Below the pieces are notes generated by a model. The model made no database searches. It saw only the letters and a list, made by a program, of their open reading frames with translations, and had not been told where the DNA came from. The translations under genes and the position numbers were made by a program. Source: Plasmopara viticola (lineage: Eukaryota; Oomycota; Peronosporomycetes; Peronosporales; Peronosporaceae). From it: a stretch of 64,000 nucleotides of DNA. The stretch is taken from positions 2,170,001-2,234,000 of the forward strand of contig MBPM02000004.1 of the NCBI GenBank assembly GCA_001695595.3. Reading direction: 5' to 3'. Below are positions 22,688-36,800 of the stretch, piece after piece. How positions within the stretch are numbered: the first letter of the stretch is position 1; each line of letters starts with the position of its first letter.

Positions 22688-23600
22688 CTATGAGGAAAAT
22701 GCTGCCTTTACTGAGGTATTGCACATGAGATCTCATTGGTGTGCTCTTTTACCGAGCTTTGATATGGTAAGACCCACAAACTGTTTCTCTATCTGGCACA
22801 ATGCGAACATCGTAGCCAGTTTAGCGTCTCTGACTTAAAGCAGAAGAATTTGTCGTTTCGTATATCGCTCACCGTAAGAAACCTAGGCGCCGGCGTCGTA
22901 GACGCTGATGGTTTCATTATCTTCTGCTAAAGATACGCTAAGAGCGGTCCCGTTGACTAATAGGCCTCGTGTCCGTGGTCAAGCCGAACTTGCAATGCTG
23001 AGGCAAGCGAGACTGTTGTTATATAAACCGTTTACATGCTTTAAGGCAAATGAGCATACAGCTCCAACCGCATAGAAATTTAAATTACGCCATTTATTTT
23101 GAAATGACTAAGTATTATAGAAATACATACCAATACTCATTGGGTAGAACATGTACTACCTTACGCTGACCTTTTACTACGAACTACCGCTTTCTTTTTT
23201 GGAAACAAATACACAATTTATGTGTACTTTGATGACGTACACTACGTCCATGTAACTTCTGTACCAGGTAATACATCGACCCACTAATATCAATTTTGAC
23301 GAAGGCCATCGTCGAAAAGCTTACGATCCTAAGGCTTTGTAACCGCTTATAAAAGAAGCTTGGATCATTCAAATATCTCTCTACCTTCCATGACCAATTC
23401 TGCATTGATCCAAAAAATCATGCGCGCAAGTTGTACAAGTTGTTATAGGCTCTGAAAAGCAAACCATCGATCTGAGTTAGCCATCGATAAACGTCAAACC
23501 AACGTTTAAGTCGGAAGCTTCAATTAAAACGTACCCATATGTTGATATCTGCTACTGATCGAGACAGAGATTCAATACCACCAAGAGCGGGATCGCAAAG

Positions 23601-26600
23601 CAAACAATACTTACGAGTTAGTAGCTTCGATAGATATTAGAGTCTTATTGGGTGAAGGGGTCGCTGTAGAAAGCACATTAGCTAAAATAGAAGGATATAA
23701 AATCCCATCTGCACCCATTCTTTCAATTTTAGCAGTACAGTAATTTGAAGGAAATAATGCCACTAGGTTCAAAGAGTAAAATGCTGAGCGCGTTTTGGCA
23801 CCAAATGAATGAGGCATTGTCGTCACGAAAAAGCCTGCTGCCATGCGTACCGAGCAGCACAAACCCATTGATCTAGATAAATTTATCTCGATTGAGTTTA
23901 CATTGACCGTTTTTTTAAAAAAGGTCGTTTGTAAAAGATTGCCCCCCATAATTGCATGTCGACGATTTCCAGCTATAGTGGTGGCACGCAAAAAACCGGA
24001 AGGAGCTGTAATACACATTTTTACGAGAAGCTCTGTGGTACTAAAACATCTATCGCCAGACATTACTACGTGAGAAGAGGATCAAGCGAATCGCTCAAGA
24101 AAAGGCAGTGCTTCAACACTACTGGCAATCAAGCAAATTGCGCATAGAGATAAAGCTTTCTGATTAGTGCTGGAAGCACGTAAATCAGTCCATTAAAACG
24201 TCAGTTGTTCCACAGCTCATACAAGATAAAGTGAAATGTCAGCAATTTTCTTACTGCAAATCACACCACGACAACAACGTAAGCAGCTGAAGACGGCTAA
24301 CGTGTTAGCGCTGCAGCATAGATGTTCGTTTGCTTGACCGATATGTGATTGTGTGCTGAGGCTGCAAAAAGACATTCGGGGCTGGCGTGCGACAAAATCT
24401 CATCCTTCGGTACAACATCACCAAATCAAAGGTATGCTGCCCGAAAGTGCTAAGATAATTCCTAGGCAGACACCCACCCAGCCAGAAGTCAGGACAAGCG
24501 AAGCATTTTACGATCTGCGTTCATCCATACATCTATAGACAGGTAAATATAATATACTGATCGATAATTATGTGATTGCCATAGAGATTGTACTGCTGCT
24601 GTTATGAATCTGAGAGATCTTAACAGTTTATCGGTGTCAATTCCACCATGACGCTGGATTTTTTCACCAGGAATAATTCGTAAGTACTGGAAATATCACA
24701 CATAAAGTAGGTGATCTAAGCAATTTGGAGCTTAAATCTGGGGCAAGTATCGGTTCTGTATACTGCCTTTGCTCGTTAGGCTGGCTGCCACGACAAAAAT
24801 AAACTAACGTTTCATAAAGAACGTAAATGTAATAAATGAACGCTCAGAAATTATGGCTACTTAGACTTAACTATGGTGTCTAGCTTAGAAGTAAGGCTTA
24901 GCTAATTGGGAGGCCAAAACGTGATTCTTGACACGATTTTACTCGTTTCGGCATGTAGCGGACAGTAAGTCGCATATAAAAAGCCGTCTGGCAGTCGATT
25001 ACAAAACTTTAATTCTCTCATCACCTTCGTTGCAGTGGTTGAAAAGTGTTAGCAGAGAGTAAAACTTCTTGTTTCTTCATACCCAGCGCTCATAAAGCAA
25101 CTTGGCAGCCCAAAATATTTAATGAGGCGTGAGAAAACGCCACGAAGTCTTATTTTTTCTGAGCAGCCAGGAAAGCACGTTTGATTGCATAAAAAATGTT
25201 TGCGGTACTTACATCGTAGTTATTAGATCTGCGTGACCCAAGTATGTATTGTGGTTCGTACCCCGATAGTAAGGGCCTGTTTAATAAATTCATCTTTAGA
25301 GCTCATTTAGATTTACAGACGAGGTTCTGAAACGTCATATGTCATAACAATAACGACTGATATAAACAAATGATCTTTGATAAACAGAAAGTTTCAAAAA
25401 CGTTCATCACACATCAAGATTTTTTTATGTGTATAAACACATAGACTTCGAATGTGTTTATTACCCCAAAAACCGTTTCTTAAATGATCTACCAGTTTCA
25501 GTTCTTAATCCTTTACTTTGGGGAGAATGGAACGGAGTTACGCAAACCGAGTGTGTGCCACACTGTTATATTCTTGTGGGACCAAATGGTAAGCACTCTC
25601 TAGTTCTAAAATATCAACACAAAATTTTGATCATAAGGTACATTAAAATGAATATCTGTACTCAATTTTATATGTAAAATTTTCGGAAAAATAAAATAAT
25701 TAGTACAAATTTGAAAATGCAATATTAACGTCAAATTTTGACAATTAGACTGATCTAATCTCCCAAAGTCTCGCAGATAGCGATATCCTTTGTGTATTTG
25801 CTCGGAGCGTAGAAGTTGGGCTCCGTATATGTGCTGAACATATCATAACGCTCTGTCACTATTGCCTATAACATTGACAATGGACTTATAGTTAGCATAA
25901 AACGTAAATGAACTAAAGGCTATAATGAACCCGTATGTACCATAGAAACTACAAAGTTAATTGTAGATCTATTTATGGAGGTTATTAAATGCTTGGATCT
26001 GAGTACTAAAAACATGAACACATAAGTTCATTACACAGCGAAAATTACCGGTAAGGCTTCAATAATAAATTATACATATTGCGTTAGATGCCAATGCAAA
26101 TTGACCCCTTCGCCACCGCTAGTCGCAGAGTTGTTATTAAAGGGTTTCAATTGGCGTGGTAGCGATAAACTAATTAATTGTTTTCAAATTCAATGACTCA
26201 ATTTTTTTTTGTTAAATAGACCATTCTAGGTTTATTGTGAAAAGGTAAAGTAAAACTGCGTATGCAGAAAAGCAAAATTGTTTTGGCTTGTAAAATGGCT
26301 AGGACAATATAGCCATGGCTCTGGGTCAACAATAAGGCCTGATCCGCATTATGTTTAGTACGCTAGATTGGTAACACTGGTATGACTAAGACTATTGCTA
26401 TCCCTAGACCAGAAACAACATACCGCAAAATTAAATATCTAGTCTTTAGAGACAGTTTTAACCTCAAGACCAATTAGCGAACGGACAAGAAGACGGACAC
26501 ACAGACAGAAATGTAACTCTAGTTGTTTTTGTAGACTACACAAACGCCGTACGCGTTGCGGCGAGAACTTACTGGTAATTCCCATTTCCTGTTACGCGTT

Positions 26601-29600
26601 GTTTTAAATCCATCTACTACTCTCTTTTCTTCGCCGTATTGTTATTTTGCATATTCTATGGAAAGATGACACTTCTTTTAACGGTTGGTGTCAGTCCAGC
26701 TCTTTAGTCAAAAGACTTTGGTTTTAATTCTGTAAGGTCTGTCCGACGCGGTGTTAGCGTAAAGTGAAAGACTGTCTGAGCTCGCATTTCATCCTAAATT
26801 TTTATAGAGTCTAGACCTAAGTCTTGGTTAAGTATTCGATTGTTTGCTCACTACTCGCACATTATGATTAACTATTTTTTCTCGACATATTAAGCTTCTT
26901 GCACGACAATTTTATATAAAGTGACGCATACCTATGACAATTTGTGAGGCTGGCGTTGCAGTGCCCGTCTTTGGTAAAAATTTCGATTTGAGAATTGCGA
27001 CACAGAGAAGAGGGGCAATATGGAAACTTGTGGCATCACTGGCACCAACAAAGAAATTTTCGTTTATAGACACGTGTAGACTTAGTCTTTGTGTGATGAC
27101 TTTCCAATTTACATCGGTTGACGGTGTCTTATGTACATTGAAATGCATATATATGTTATTTATAGATAACAGTTTTGAAATCAGCAACCCCCTTCCACAT
27201 ACCTTGCATAAATCTTTTCCACTACTCTGATCATCGTCCAGTACTCTAATTACCCTGTTTTCATGACCGAAGGCTTCAGCACTACAATTTTTTAAACTCT
27301 GCTGAGGTTGAATATATGTCACTGACATGCGTAGCACAGGTAGATCAGTCCTTTGTATGTATAATGCATTCGATGGTAGCAAAGAGCTTTGAGCAATTCG
27401 ATTGCATCGACGACAATGCTGTATTTGTGCGATTCTTGTGGCCGTACAAATCTTCAAATGTGTCCGAGATAAGCCTTACAATTACGACCTTTTCTTCACG
27501 TAAGGCGGCCATCGAATGAAGATATGCACTTCAGGTGGACATACCTAGACATATATCAAATATAAAACTATTGTCATGGTACTCGGTCATCTTATAAGAC
27601 CTCAGAATTTACGAAAAAATCGTTTTGGTATTTGTACGATCGGTAAAATTCGGTCGTGTGTGGATGTCTATGCATTACTCCCACAAGAAGTCTGATAGCG
27701 CCTAAGTAAGGCAACCTTCTCCTTCTTGTATATATTCAAACGACTAACGTTTTTCATTTTTGTGTTTCGGACCCTATGCTTAATAAACACTAAGCATAAC
27801 CTCTTTGTTCGTACGTTCGTAAAGTGGACGTGCGCTCACTATCAGATTCCGTTCTATTATACATGCAAAAGACAGCTGGGTGCAGTAACTACTGTTTATA
27901 CGCTCGCTCTGACGGGACAAACGTGTGTATATGGTGCAAAAAAATATTGCAGTAAGGTACTACGCTATACTGATGTTGCCTCACGTCTCACATGAGCTTA
28001 AGCCTTTGCTCACAGGATATTGAAGTATGAAACGGCTAAAGTTAATGTTGAGCTGTACGCCGACTAACTATTTGTGTGACGCTTTTGCATGACATGTTAT
28101 ACAGCTTTCAACTTTCGCACCGCTGTCGTTTGTCGGCCCTAGATATATCTTGAGAAGTGACAATATCACACAAGCTCGTCTCAAACACGATACATGATCT
28201 TAACTACAAGTTGTAGACCTAAAGGTATGGCTCTCGTTTGCCTGGAGTTGCCGATATTCCTATTTGCCTGACGACCATGCCCAAAAATGTCAGCAACTCC
28301 GTTAACAAAGCTCGGTCAAAGTGTTAAGTCATCAAAATATGGTAATAAGAAAGTACTATTGATTTACATGGTACAAAACTTGAATAAGTTTGACAATTTG
28401 ATGTCGCACCAAAATTTGCGTCAGAGCTAAATAGCACTATCAATGATCTGACGGCTTTAGAACAGTCATACCTACCTACTTCCTCGTCTGAAAATAATAC
28501 TAAAAGACACACCATTGTTTTATCTCATAGTAGTAGTTGCTTAGAGATTGGTGTGATTTTTAAATATACGTCACAAAATTAATTTAATTAATGTAAATAC
28601 GGGAGCGCTTACCAGCACCCTTTTCGCTTTCCAGCTTCCCCCTCCTTAATGCAGTACCCCTAAGCTACAATGATGATCTATGATTGGCTGGAGCGAACAC
28701 CTTAAATGTTTTGTAGGATGTAGATCACTTGCAATGCAAATAATCTTGCAAATTCGCTCGTATGAAAGCTAAAAATTGATAACGATCGCGCAAAAAGGTC
28801 ATTGCGCAAGGAAGCAGTTTTACAATTTCAAAGATCGGCAGACGAGCAATTAAACTAAGTACTAGAAGACCAAGCAGAGTGTCCTCATTCATCGACAGTA
28901 CACAGAGCATCAATGTTGATCCCTGCATTGGCTGTGTTAGCTGAATCGACATTAATGTTGATATCAACAGGCTCATTGCACCGCCTTCTACTGTGTCCCG
29001 TCTGTCGACAATTTTTGCATCGTTTGTGGTCAGAAGGACGCCATGATTACCTGACACTGCGATAAAGTGCGCTGAGTAAGTGATTGAGTCTATTTTGTGG
29101 CACAGCGAGCCTGGGAATGCAAACAAACATTGCCACAGCACTAAGCAGAGAGTGCAAAAAAACGGCGAGCCATCGGCTATGCAGCGCTCCAAGATTACGA
29201 CGGCAACAGAAAAAGCGCCGCTGTCAAGGCTAGATCACCTGTGAAACAATGTGTTTGACATCAAGGCACAAATTGGGACCTGCTACTTTAGCTTACTTTT
29301 AAAGTTACAAAATGTCTATGATTTTATCGGTACTGCATTTTAATGGGGGGGGCTGGTTAGCGGCTCCCTAAAAAGTACGGGTCTGGTAAAAATATGTTTA
29401 CTTATTACGCAAAATACGTACCTTCTGCTGTTCACAGTATGAACCTAATTAGGTCGTATGTGTTATAGCCACATTTGCAAGTTGAATATCTCTATTAAGA
29501 CTACATCGTATATAAGCTCAAGGCAAGTTTGGCTTAATTTCAAATGTCGAATCTCCTTACTCAATTGATTAAAGGTCGATTCTTCGTTACTCCAATACAT

Positions 29601-31390
29601 TTGCTCGGCTAACAATTTCTAAGATGATATTAATGTAGCTGACGTCCTAACTTGACACCAAATTTGGCTTTTTACAAAGACCCTTGCAGACCAGTCGATT
29701 ATATTCAGCGCAGCCGGATGCAATTTGCAGTTTGTCTCTTTCACCAGATGATGTCTTATATCACAATGCGAAATAACTTTACATTCCAAAAATTGGAGTG
29801 TCTGCGAACATTTGGCCGAACAAGGAAAATAGGCGCGCACTCCCTACCGTAGACCCGTGTAGTTTTGGATCGCTCGTCTCTACTAAAGAGGAGAATTTGA
29901 CTTCACATGGTAGAGGGGTAGTGTAAGTCAGAAGTGTTTATGGCTTCCTTCATACAAAGCGCCATTATAAAGATTTTATGTGATTTTTCGGGTTCGTGAA
30001 CAGCTATTGGCCATTTAAAACTGTAAACTTGACGCGTACACGACCATAAGTAATCATAGTGTCCTCTGTCCCTTCGATTCTGCAGAGGTAGTAATAATAA
30101 GTCGGCACAGTTCATGTAAAGTAATTCAATACTCACCGAGATGTACCCCACTTAATAACAGTAATTTACTTTAGACAAGACGTCTCGATATCGTCTGATG
30201 CAAAGAAATAGTCGTCGGCATCATCGATTACCACAAATACTGTCAACATCCATAAATTTGACCTTCATCATTACCAAAGAGGTGATTTGAGCTTCATGGA
30301 AGAACAGCTAATCTAATAGCATCAATCAACCAATTCTATAATTAGAAATGGCATGATTTACTGATGTTCATTTATAAGACCAATGCTGCAGACATTATGT
30401 AACAAGGTATCCGTCCGCTCTATCTGATTCTAAGAAAACAGAAGGTATGGCACTAAAAATGCATGATGCTGAAAAAAATGCAGCAGTTTTTCGTTCATGT
30501 GGAGAGACTTCTAAGCGTGGAAAAATGCTCATCACTTTTCTTTTCCCACGCATAGAGCATGATAGAAATGATGTCTGAGCCTAAGCGAATCAATACATGA
30601 TTTATACTGGGAAAGAATTTGAAGGCCTTAAATGATTTTTAACTTTCAAATATCAAATATAATCTGTTCAAAAGTAAGAGGTATACAAACATACCAACAA
30701 GACATACTAACTTCTGTAAACATTTCAAAGGTACCCTTGGAAAAGTATATGCTTTTGATCCCGTTTTTCGTCGACAAATTTTCAATCAGCCCAGTATAAA
30801 TGCTAAGAGGAGATCAATAAATTGTTCAATTCTAATTCTTCGCTGACGGTAACTCGTATTTTGGGCAAATGACTAGGTAAGACACGAAACAAATCAGTCG
30901 TATCAAATGGCTACAAAAAGTCAATTTTGTTATTAAAAAGTCCTAAGTTTCTCGAAGCTTTTATAGGTTAAGATTATAGGTTAGGTCCTGTTCAGATACG
31001 ACAAAGGCTAGTCCATTACAGTCTTGGCATCCGACAATTGTTCTTTACATTTTAATGGATGAAGAGAAATCGCGATCAATTAGTCGGCTGACGTCAGCAA
31101 AGGGAAGAGTTAGTGAAAAATCATGACTGATAGACAAGAAGACTATCGACCAGCTCGGGAGTCAGATCACGATTGGTCGCTGAGACATTATCAATTTCAT
31201 TTGCGAAGTGGTGAAAGCCGTAGTCACGACTGATATCAAATACGTTTGAAGGCCCGATACGAATTTTGAAGTTGCGGGTTGATTGGGCAGGGATGTATTG
31301 TCTAAGGACCCGAGCCAAAAGTACTTTGACACACCGGAACAACTGCAATTGCAAAGCTTTTTGTTCAACGAGTATTAGGAAAAGGACGCA
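23601..31390. other. gene-free decayed DNA with a few unassigned open frames
   Basis: The longest open frames are on the minus strand: 23611-24063 (150 codons), 26912-27457 (181 codons) and 28725-29192 (155 codons). The last begins with a hydrophobic, signal-peptide-like segment (FFCTLCLVLWQCLFAFPG). On the plus strand, 25429-25677 reads through WGEWNGVTQTECVPHCY and meets a good donor (ATGGTAAGC). None matches a family I know, and frames of this size are expected a few times by chance in 64 kb. I annotate no gene. Confidence 0.35.
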
Positions 31391-31635
31391 TATAGCATTC
31401 CAGATGGATACCGAAATTTGGAGGTCAAATGCAGTGTTGATTGACTTAACGATATTATCTCGCTAACTAAACCACTGCGCAAAGCATCCGTTTCATCAGA
31501 TTTTTCAAACAGGCTTTAGCTCAATTGCATGAATATTCTCAAGACGCACACGCGGTACCTATAGACGTGAAGATGTGAAAGGCACATACGTGTCATTGAT
31601 AGTAGGCTCGAGGGAATTAAAACAGCTCTCCATGC

Positions 31636-31833
31636 ATGCTACATCTGGCAGAAGGAGCAAGAACTCCTGTCTTGGGATTTTCCGTACTAGTGCTAGGTAT
31701 CCTCACAGGACAAGTATTACCAGATGCAAGAGTGTGTTTCTTTGAGAACGGACATTACCTGATTGACGCCGAATCAAAGTCGGTTGTCAGGATTCCCATA
31801 GAAAAAATTCCCTTGACATCGAGTGAAGATTAG
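31636..31833 (+). pseudogene. possible Ty1/copia-like polyprotein fragment
   Basis: A 65-codon frame with VCFFENGHYLIDAESKSVV. This resembles the segment after the copia protease, where '...G..V.F..G...I.D...k.V' precedes the GAG-pre-integrase domain. No DSG protease box upstream or integrase box downstream could be read, so this is a weak call. Confidence 0.3.
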
Positions 31834-34800
31834 TTAGTCTCACCTTAAGCGCTTAACTTCACGCCCTTATGATCCATTAGCCTTGGTGACCCCAGCATTG
31901 AAGGCTCCGCGCGCAATTCAGTTTATCATGTTTGTTGAAGCCGCAGCCACACCAAGTGAGGGCCACGTAGAGGTATAAGTCAGTTCAAGACTTTGGAGGA
32001 TTAGATAAACGACGTCTGACGAGACCATCAATTGTAATTGTAGCACCACCAGAGGAAGAAGACAAAATAAATAAGGCAGGGAATGTAGAGTTATTTTAAT
32101 AGTCGTCTCCATTGGACAATGATGTGGTAGTGCTGTATGAAATGGATTGAGCAGCATCGGAGTATAGAAATGAGCACCGTCTTTTTAAGCATACTGAGAT
32201 CTGAAGCTTGTCTGTGCTCGGACAATGTTCCAGAGCAGTTTGTAGTCAACCTTTAAGAAATTGTATTTTTGTCAACCTACAGAGACGTACTGTCGAAAAA
32301 CTTTTAAATTTAGTGTAGTGCAGAAACAATTGGCAGCTGTTTGAACAATGCGCCATTCCTCATCGAAAACTCGAGTACACGTATGATGTATGCTTCGCGC
32401 AGGCACGCAGATTACTACTTTTACACTGAAGAATTAGTTGTGATAACAGCATTCTGGTTTGATCCATGGTCAAGGTTGATGATAAAAAGAACGCGTTTGC
32501 CCGAAGACATCTTGAACTCCGGATACCTTCAAAGCGAGCTCTGGTATCAGTACTGATCAGATAGTTGAGTCTCGCTCATGGTTGATGTCGAAGAAGTGAT
32601 AAAAAACACAGACATGAGTGCAATTTAAACTACGGAGCTTCTCTCCGAAAAAGTTCAAATCTACTGTTAAGGGGGACACCCCTTGTTATAAAAAGGCTTT
32701 TTCGAATGATTGGTCTTGGTGTGGAAAGAACAACATCTGTATGTGCATCTTCAACCATTCTGTCCACGAATTTACCATCTCGCGATTACTGATTGTAATC
32801 CACACTAGGAGCTCAATGAGTATCTCCGAGATGAGTTTGCAGATTTTGTAAAGTCGACCAGGTGTGACATACTCCCATGAGCTCCATCATTTAAGATTAT
32901 AATGATAGGTGGCTTCACAACAATTAAGCTACTCTAAAGAAACATCTCCTAGAACTATATGACAAGGGAGCAAAATTAAAGTTGCGCATCGTTTTTCTAT
33001 TCTACAGCTTTTTTGCAGCCGTTCAGATGATCATAATGATCTCTAAGTATGTTGCGATTCTAAAAGCTACTTCAAAGCGAGATTTACAGATAGTCGTAAG
33101 AGACCTTCGTATGAATGGAGTGGATGATCGACCGATTGTCTATTGGTACAAAAAAGCCACGGAGAAGAAAGGCTAGATGTTGCTTATCGACTCTGTCAAG
33201 AGCAAATCAGTTCGATAAGCCAATATCTAACGAAAATTATAGAAAAAAATCTTTGGTGATCATATAGCTATTGCGCAAGTTTTTTACGATCGATAGCACG
33301 AAGTTTGTTGCAGTTAAATGCAATTCCTCTGGAAAATAACAGATTCCGCTTTTGGCAAATAAATTTCGTGATGTTGTTTGCGCAATTCAGTCATTTACTC
33401 TAAAAAACTCTGAATGCAACATCGATGATTTTATTACTAGAAAACATCTTTTTCAGTCTAATGTTTCGACGGCTGCAACCACTTCAACACTCAGCACAAA
33501 CATTTTATTGAAAGAATATAGCTTTGATGATATCGACAAAAGAATTCATACAGCTCGGGTCAATGCTGGAGCTTATCTCATCGATGCACCCAAAACAGAT
33601 TTTCTTTATACAGTCAACTAAAAATAGCGTTTATTATGCAGCCCAAATCGAAGTCTCACCGACTCCTCCAAAAATTATAGCCGAAAAAATGAGACCAGCA
33701 ACTGGCCTTTACTAATGCGGCAGATTAGTATAATATCTAATAATTACTGTCTACCCTGCTGCATCAACGACAGTTGCGAGTGCTTAACTATTTATCATTC
33801 ATTAGAATCATATAATCAGCTCATACATTGTTCAGGGCAGTCTCATCAAAAACGAGTTCGTTGCTTCTGGCGATATGCTATCTGCTTTTGAAAAGGGGTG
33901 ATGCCAGCTCATGAATAACAAACCATCGCAATATGCATGGATGAAATGCCAAGTTAGACCGCGCAATACAATTGCAATCAGTTTCGATAAGCACAATGAC
34001 AGAAGATTGAGTCATGCCATGCATTCATTTCGATCGTACTCTTGCTACGATAATTCATTTTGACAAAATGTGTTTGTTTCTTTTTCAAATATAATGTTTG
34101 AAAATTTCCTCTTGTCACTTATATCGATCTTACATTGGACATGTAATATTTGCCTCTCAGGAAGCCTTCACGAATGTCTTGGACTTTAGCTTTGTCGCTA
34201 GGTTGGATACTTTTACTCCTTATGGTCGTCGAACCTCACTACGAATCGTCTTGATCAAAATACTGTGTTATGCTTTGATAGCCAAATTTTTCCAGCATCT
34301 GCCAAATCTGCGAGGCTACTCTAAACTTTATATGTTGGCGAGGGCACGTTTCGCTTTACTTTTTCAAATTCAGTCATATTTAATCGATCCCATCCTTAAA
34401 TTCACTGTCGCTGTCGTAAACCCCGACACGAGTCATCAAAAGATCGCAGCTCTTGCTGGAAGAGCTCCAATGGTGCTGCAAGAGCTGTTGCAAGAGTGCA
34501 AGCAGCGGGGCTGGCAACGCGAGACAAGATGCTCGAGTCTTTTGCGAGATTGATACCGAATTTGGCCCCTTCCCAAATCTTTCTGAAAACTGAATCCCCA
34601 TACGTGCCTCCAACTTGCATATGCTTGAACAGATAGGACTTTTTTGTGAGTGATAGGTAAACGTGTCTACCAGCTTTTTGAGCTCAAAGAACCTTTGCGT
34701 AAGATTAAGGGTGAAGATGGAGCATTGCATCATTTTGATTAAGCTGCGCTGAGTAATAAATAGCCTATTTTTAATGCTCTTTTGAATTTGTATCTGGAAC

Positions 34801-35480
34801 AGACGCTAAATTTGCTAATTCTATGTACAACACTGATTGAATATGATCAAACAAAAGCATTATCGCTGAAAAAATTGTTAAATTAAGGTCTTTGAATCTT
34901 TCTGATACATTTTTTTTCTTTTTTGTTGGTATATTGTTTCGCGATTCCGTACTTGGTCGGAGCGGCCTCATCCATAGAATCGAAGTACTATCCGCTATCG
35001 ATACATGTACAGTGTCCAATGTCTTGGTTAGGGGCTCTCGATAATATCAGATAAGTCCCTGTTCCAGAAATTGGTTTCACAATTTTATTCGATTGAAATT
35101 ATCAATCCAGATGTTCTCAAATTTAATCAACAAGCTTGATATGATCGTAGTCGCTGGTGAACGGTTCAATAAGTCCGATCATAATATTTTGTTCCACGAA
35201 AGTGTATTTTAATCCGAGATAAATACAAAGAATTTGAGCCTATAATCCGCGTGTTTTCAATCAATATCTAGATCACATATTTTCAAGTCATTCTTCTACC
35301 CAACGCTAGACACTTGTGGGTATCTCACATATAGTATGTGCAAACACAATATTATAGCAGGAAAATCGTCCGACGTACATCACAGAGATCGTTCCTGGAG
35401 CTCTTCAAGCGTTTTTCTTTGTGTCAGGAACTAAAAATAATATTAGCAAAATCGGGCCTGGAATAGCTACGCAAGACTAG
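31834..35480. other. gene-free decayed DNA
   Basis: Open frames at 33352-33621 and 34098-34553 (plus) and 34402-34620 (minus) show no recognisable domain. 32982-33176 begins with a hydrophobic stretch but only from a TTG codon. I see no RNA gene or other structured element. Confidence 0.4.
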
Positions 35481-35489
35481 CTCTTGTTC

Positions 35490-36800
35490 TCAACACTACA
35501 CGATCTTCGACGAATGTCTACAGCATGACCTTTGACTGTGGAGGTACGAAGCTGAAGATGCCTACTTTGAGTCTCGAAGACATTACATTCAACCAAAAGC
35601 TATATCTCAATATCACAAGGGTCAGCGACTGCTTTTGGAGAAGTAATTGTCAATGCTTTTGGGGACATGAATGGTCCGCGGTCCGTTTCTGAAGATACGA
35701 TCACTGGAAATACATTGGTCTCAGGGACGGCAGGGGATGTTCGCTTCCTGTCGATAAGTGAAGCTCAGGTGTAATCATCCGCAAGGAAGATTTTAGGATT
35801 TGGTGCAGTATCAGCTACCGATCTTAACAAATCGACTAGTACCACGAGCGGTCAGTCGTTAGCAGTGAAAACGGTACTTCGTCTTTTGCGTTGTGTTATT
35901 TCAATAAGGGCGCAGCGTATATTGTAATAACCTCAAATCATGCTCCTATTTTCCGAAAGCACTTAAGTTGCTGGTAGTCTCACGGCTACAAATTTGGGGG
36001 CGCTCTTAACGTATGGAAGCAAATCACCGTAGGACCCTTGACATGGCTTGGGGTCAATTGAACCAAGTCATCCGCATATCTTGAAATAAAAGGCTCCGGT
36101 TTTAGCTATTTAGATGATAGCCGTTCGGCTTTGACATCTTCTCTGATTGAGTGCCAACTCTTTATCACTTCAACATTGAGATGCATAATGGCTCGAACTG
36201 GACTTCGACTAATGCAACCTGAATAGGGAACATTAGCTCACCAATCTTTGCTTTAAAACCTAAAACTCAACTACAATAATTTTGACAGCCGGTGGCTCTC
36301 GCATTCGATACTTTTACACCAAACTCCATCCTGACCGTTCGCAATGCTGTCAAAACCACATTCAGATCTAGCTCAAGTTCGGTTGTGGACTACGGATCGA
36401 ATTTGGGGTGACCAAAACACACTTGGTCCGACCGTTTCTTCAGTCGCTGCTATTTTTTGGGTCTACATTATCTGCACTGCCATGGCTGTGGTCGCCGATA
36501 GAAGACTGAAAAGCGGTACTATCCCCGCGCCTCTCGATCACATCAAAGACTATACGATATTTTGATTACAAAGTTCACAAATGAATGAATCAAAGAATCG
36601 ACAAGATGAAGAAAAAGAATTCTTCGCTCGGGGCTTCATACGTGCTCATCTCACAGATCTAACATTTGGTTTTTGTGGAAATGATTCTAAAGAACGAAAG
36701 GATCCATCGCTTGATTCAGCAAACAGCAGCTAAATGTCATTTATAGTAGGATATCTGCATACAATACGAAGATGGTACAGCATCAATTGAATAAAATAGC
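35490..36800 (+). pseudogene. degenerate tail-fibre-like protein with Peptidase S74 (endosialidase chaperone) end
   Basis: Across three frames the plus strand reads like the beta-rich repeats of phage and giant-virus tail-fibre-like proteins: GSATAFGEVIVNAFGDMNG and SVSEDTITGNTLVSGTAGD (35615-35740), KILGFGAVSATDLN (about 35785-35826), and GSLTATNLGALLTYGSK followed in a shifted frame by TVGPLTWLGVN (35970-36060). The 3' part has VVADRRLKSGTIPAPLDHI (36490-36546), matching the '[SA]DRRLK.NI.PL..' start of the S74 domain. RAHLTDL, GNDSKERKDPSLDS and YLHTIRR follow (36640-36770), where S74 proteins read '.AG.TDL....N......D' and 'Y.KI...L'. Stops and frameshifts occur throughout. S74 domains self-cleave fibre trimers. 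Whether the parent was an oomycete family or a viral insertion is open. Confidence 0.6.

Larger units (their letters stand above)
20240..23600. other. gene-free decayed DNA with two small tandem duplications
   Basis: No recognisable domain on either strand. The only clear structure is two short tandem duplications (21216-21286 and 22602-22687), listed separately. Confidence 0.4.

Noticed and set aside
23216..23240. VYFDDV-like text that could be a reverse transcriptase YxDD box
   Set aside because: No flanking RT motifs in any frame on the plus strand.
26912..27457. 181-codon minus-strand frame, the longest unassigned frame in the deserts
   Set aside because: No recognisable motif, overlapping plus frames of similar quality, and surroundings that are decayed; frames of this size are expected by chance in 64 kb.
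29345..29369. G-run followed by CTGGTTAGCGGCTCCCT, and a similar G-run with TTTAACGGCTCC at 42603-42620, resembling the MULE right terminus
   Set aside because: Matches are short and dominated by the G-run; no partner inverted repeat was found.
32982..33176. Small protein with a hydrophobic N-terminus, possible secreted effector
   Set aside because: The frame begins only at TTG; no ATG supports the hydrophobic segment as an N-terminus.
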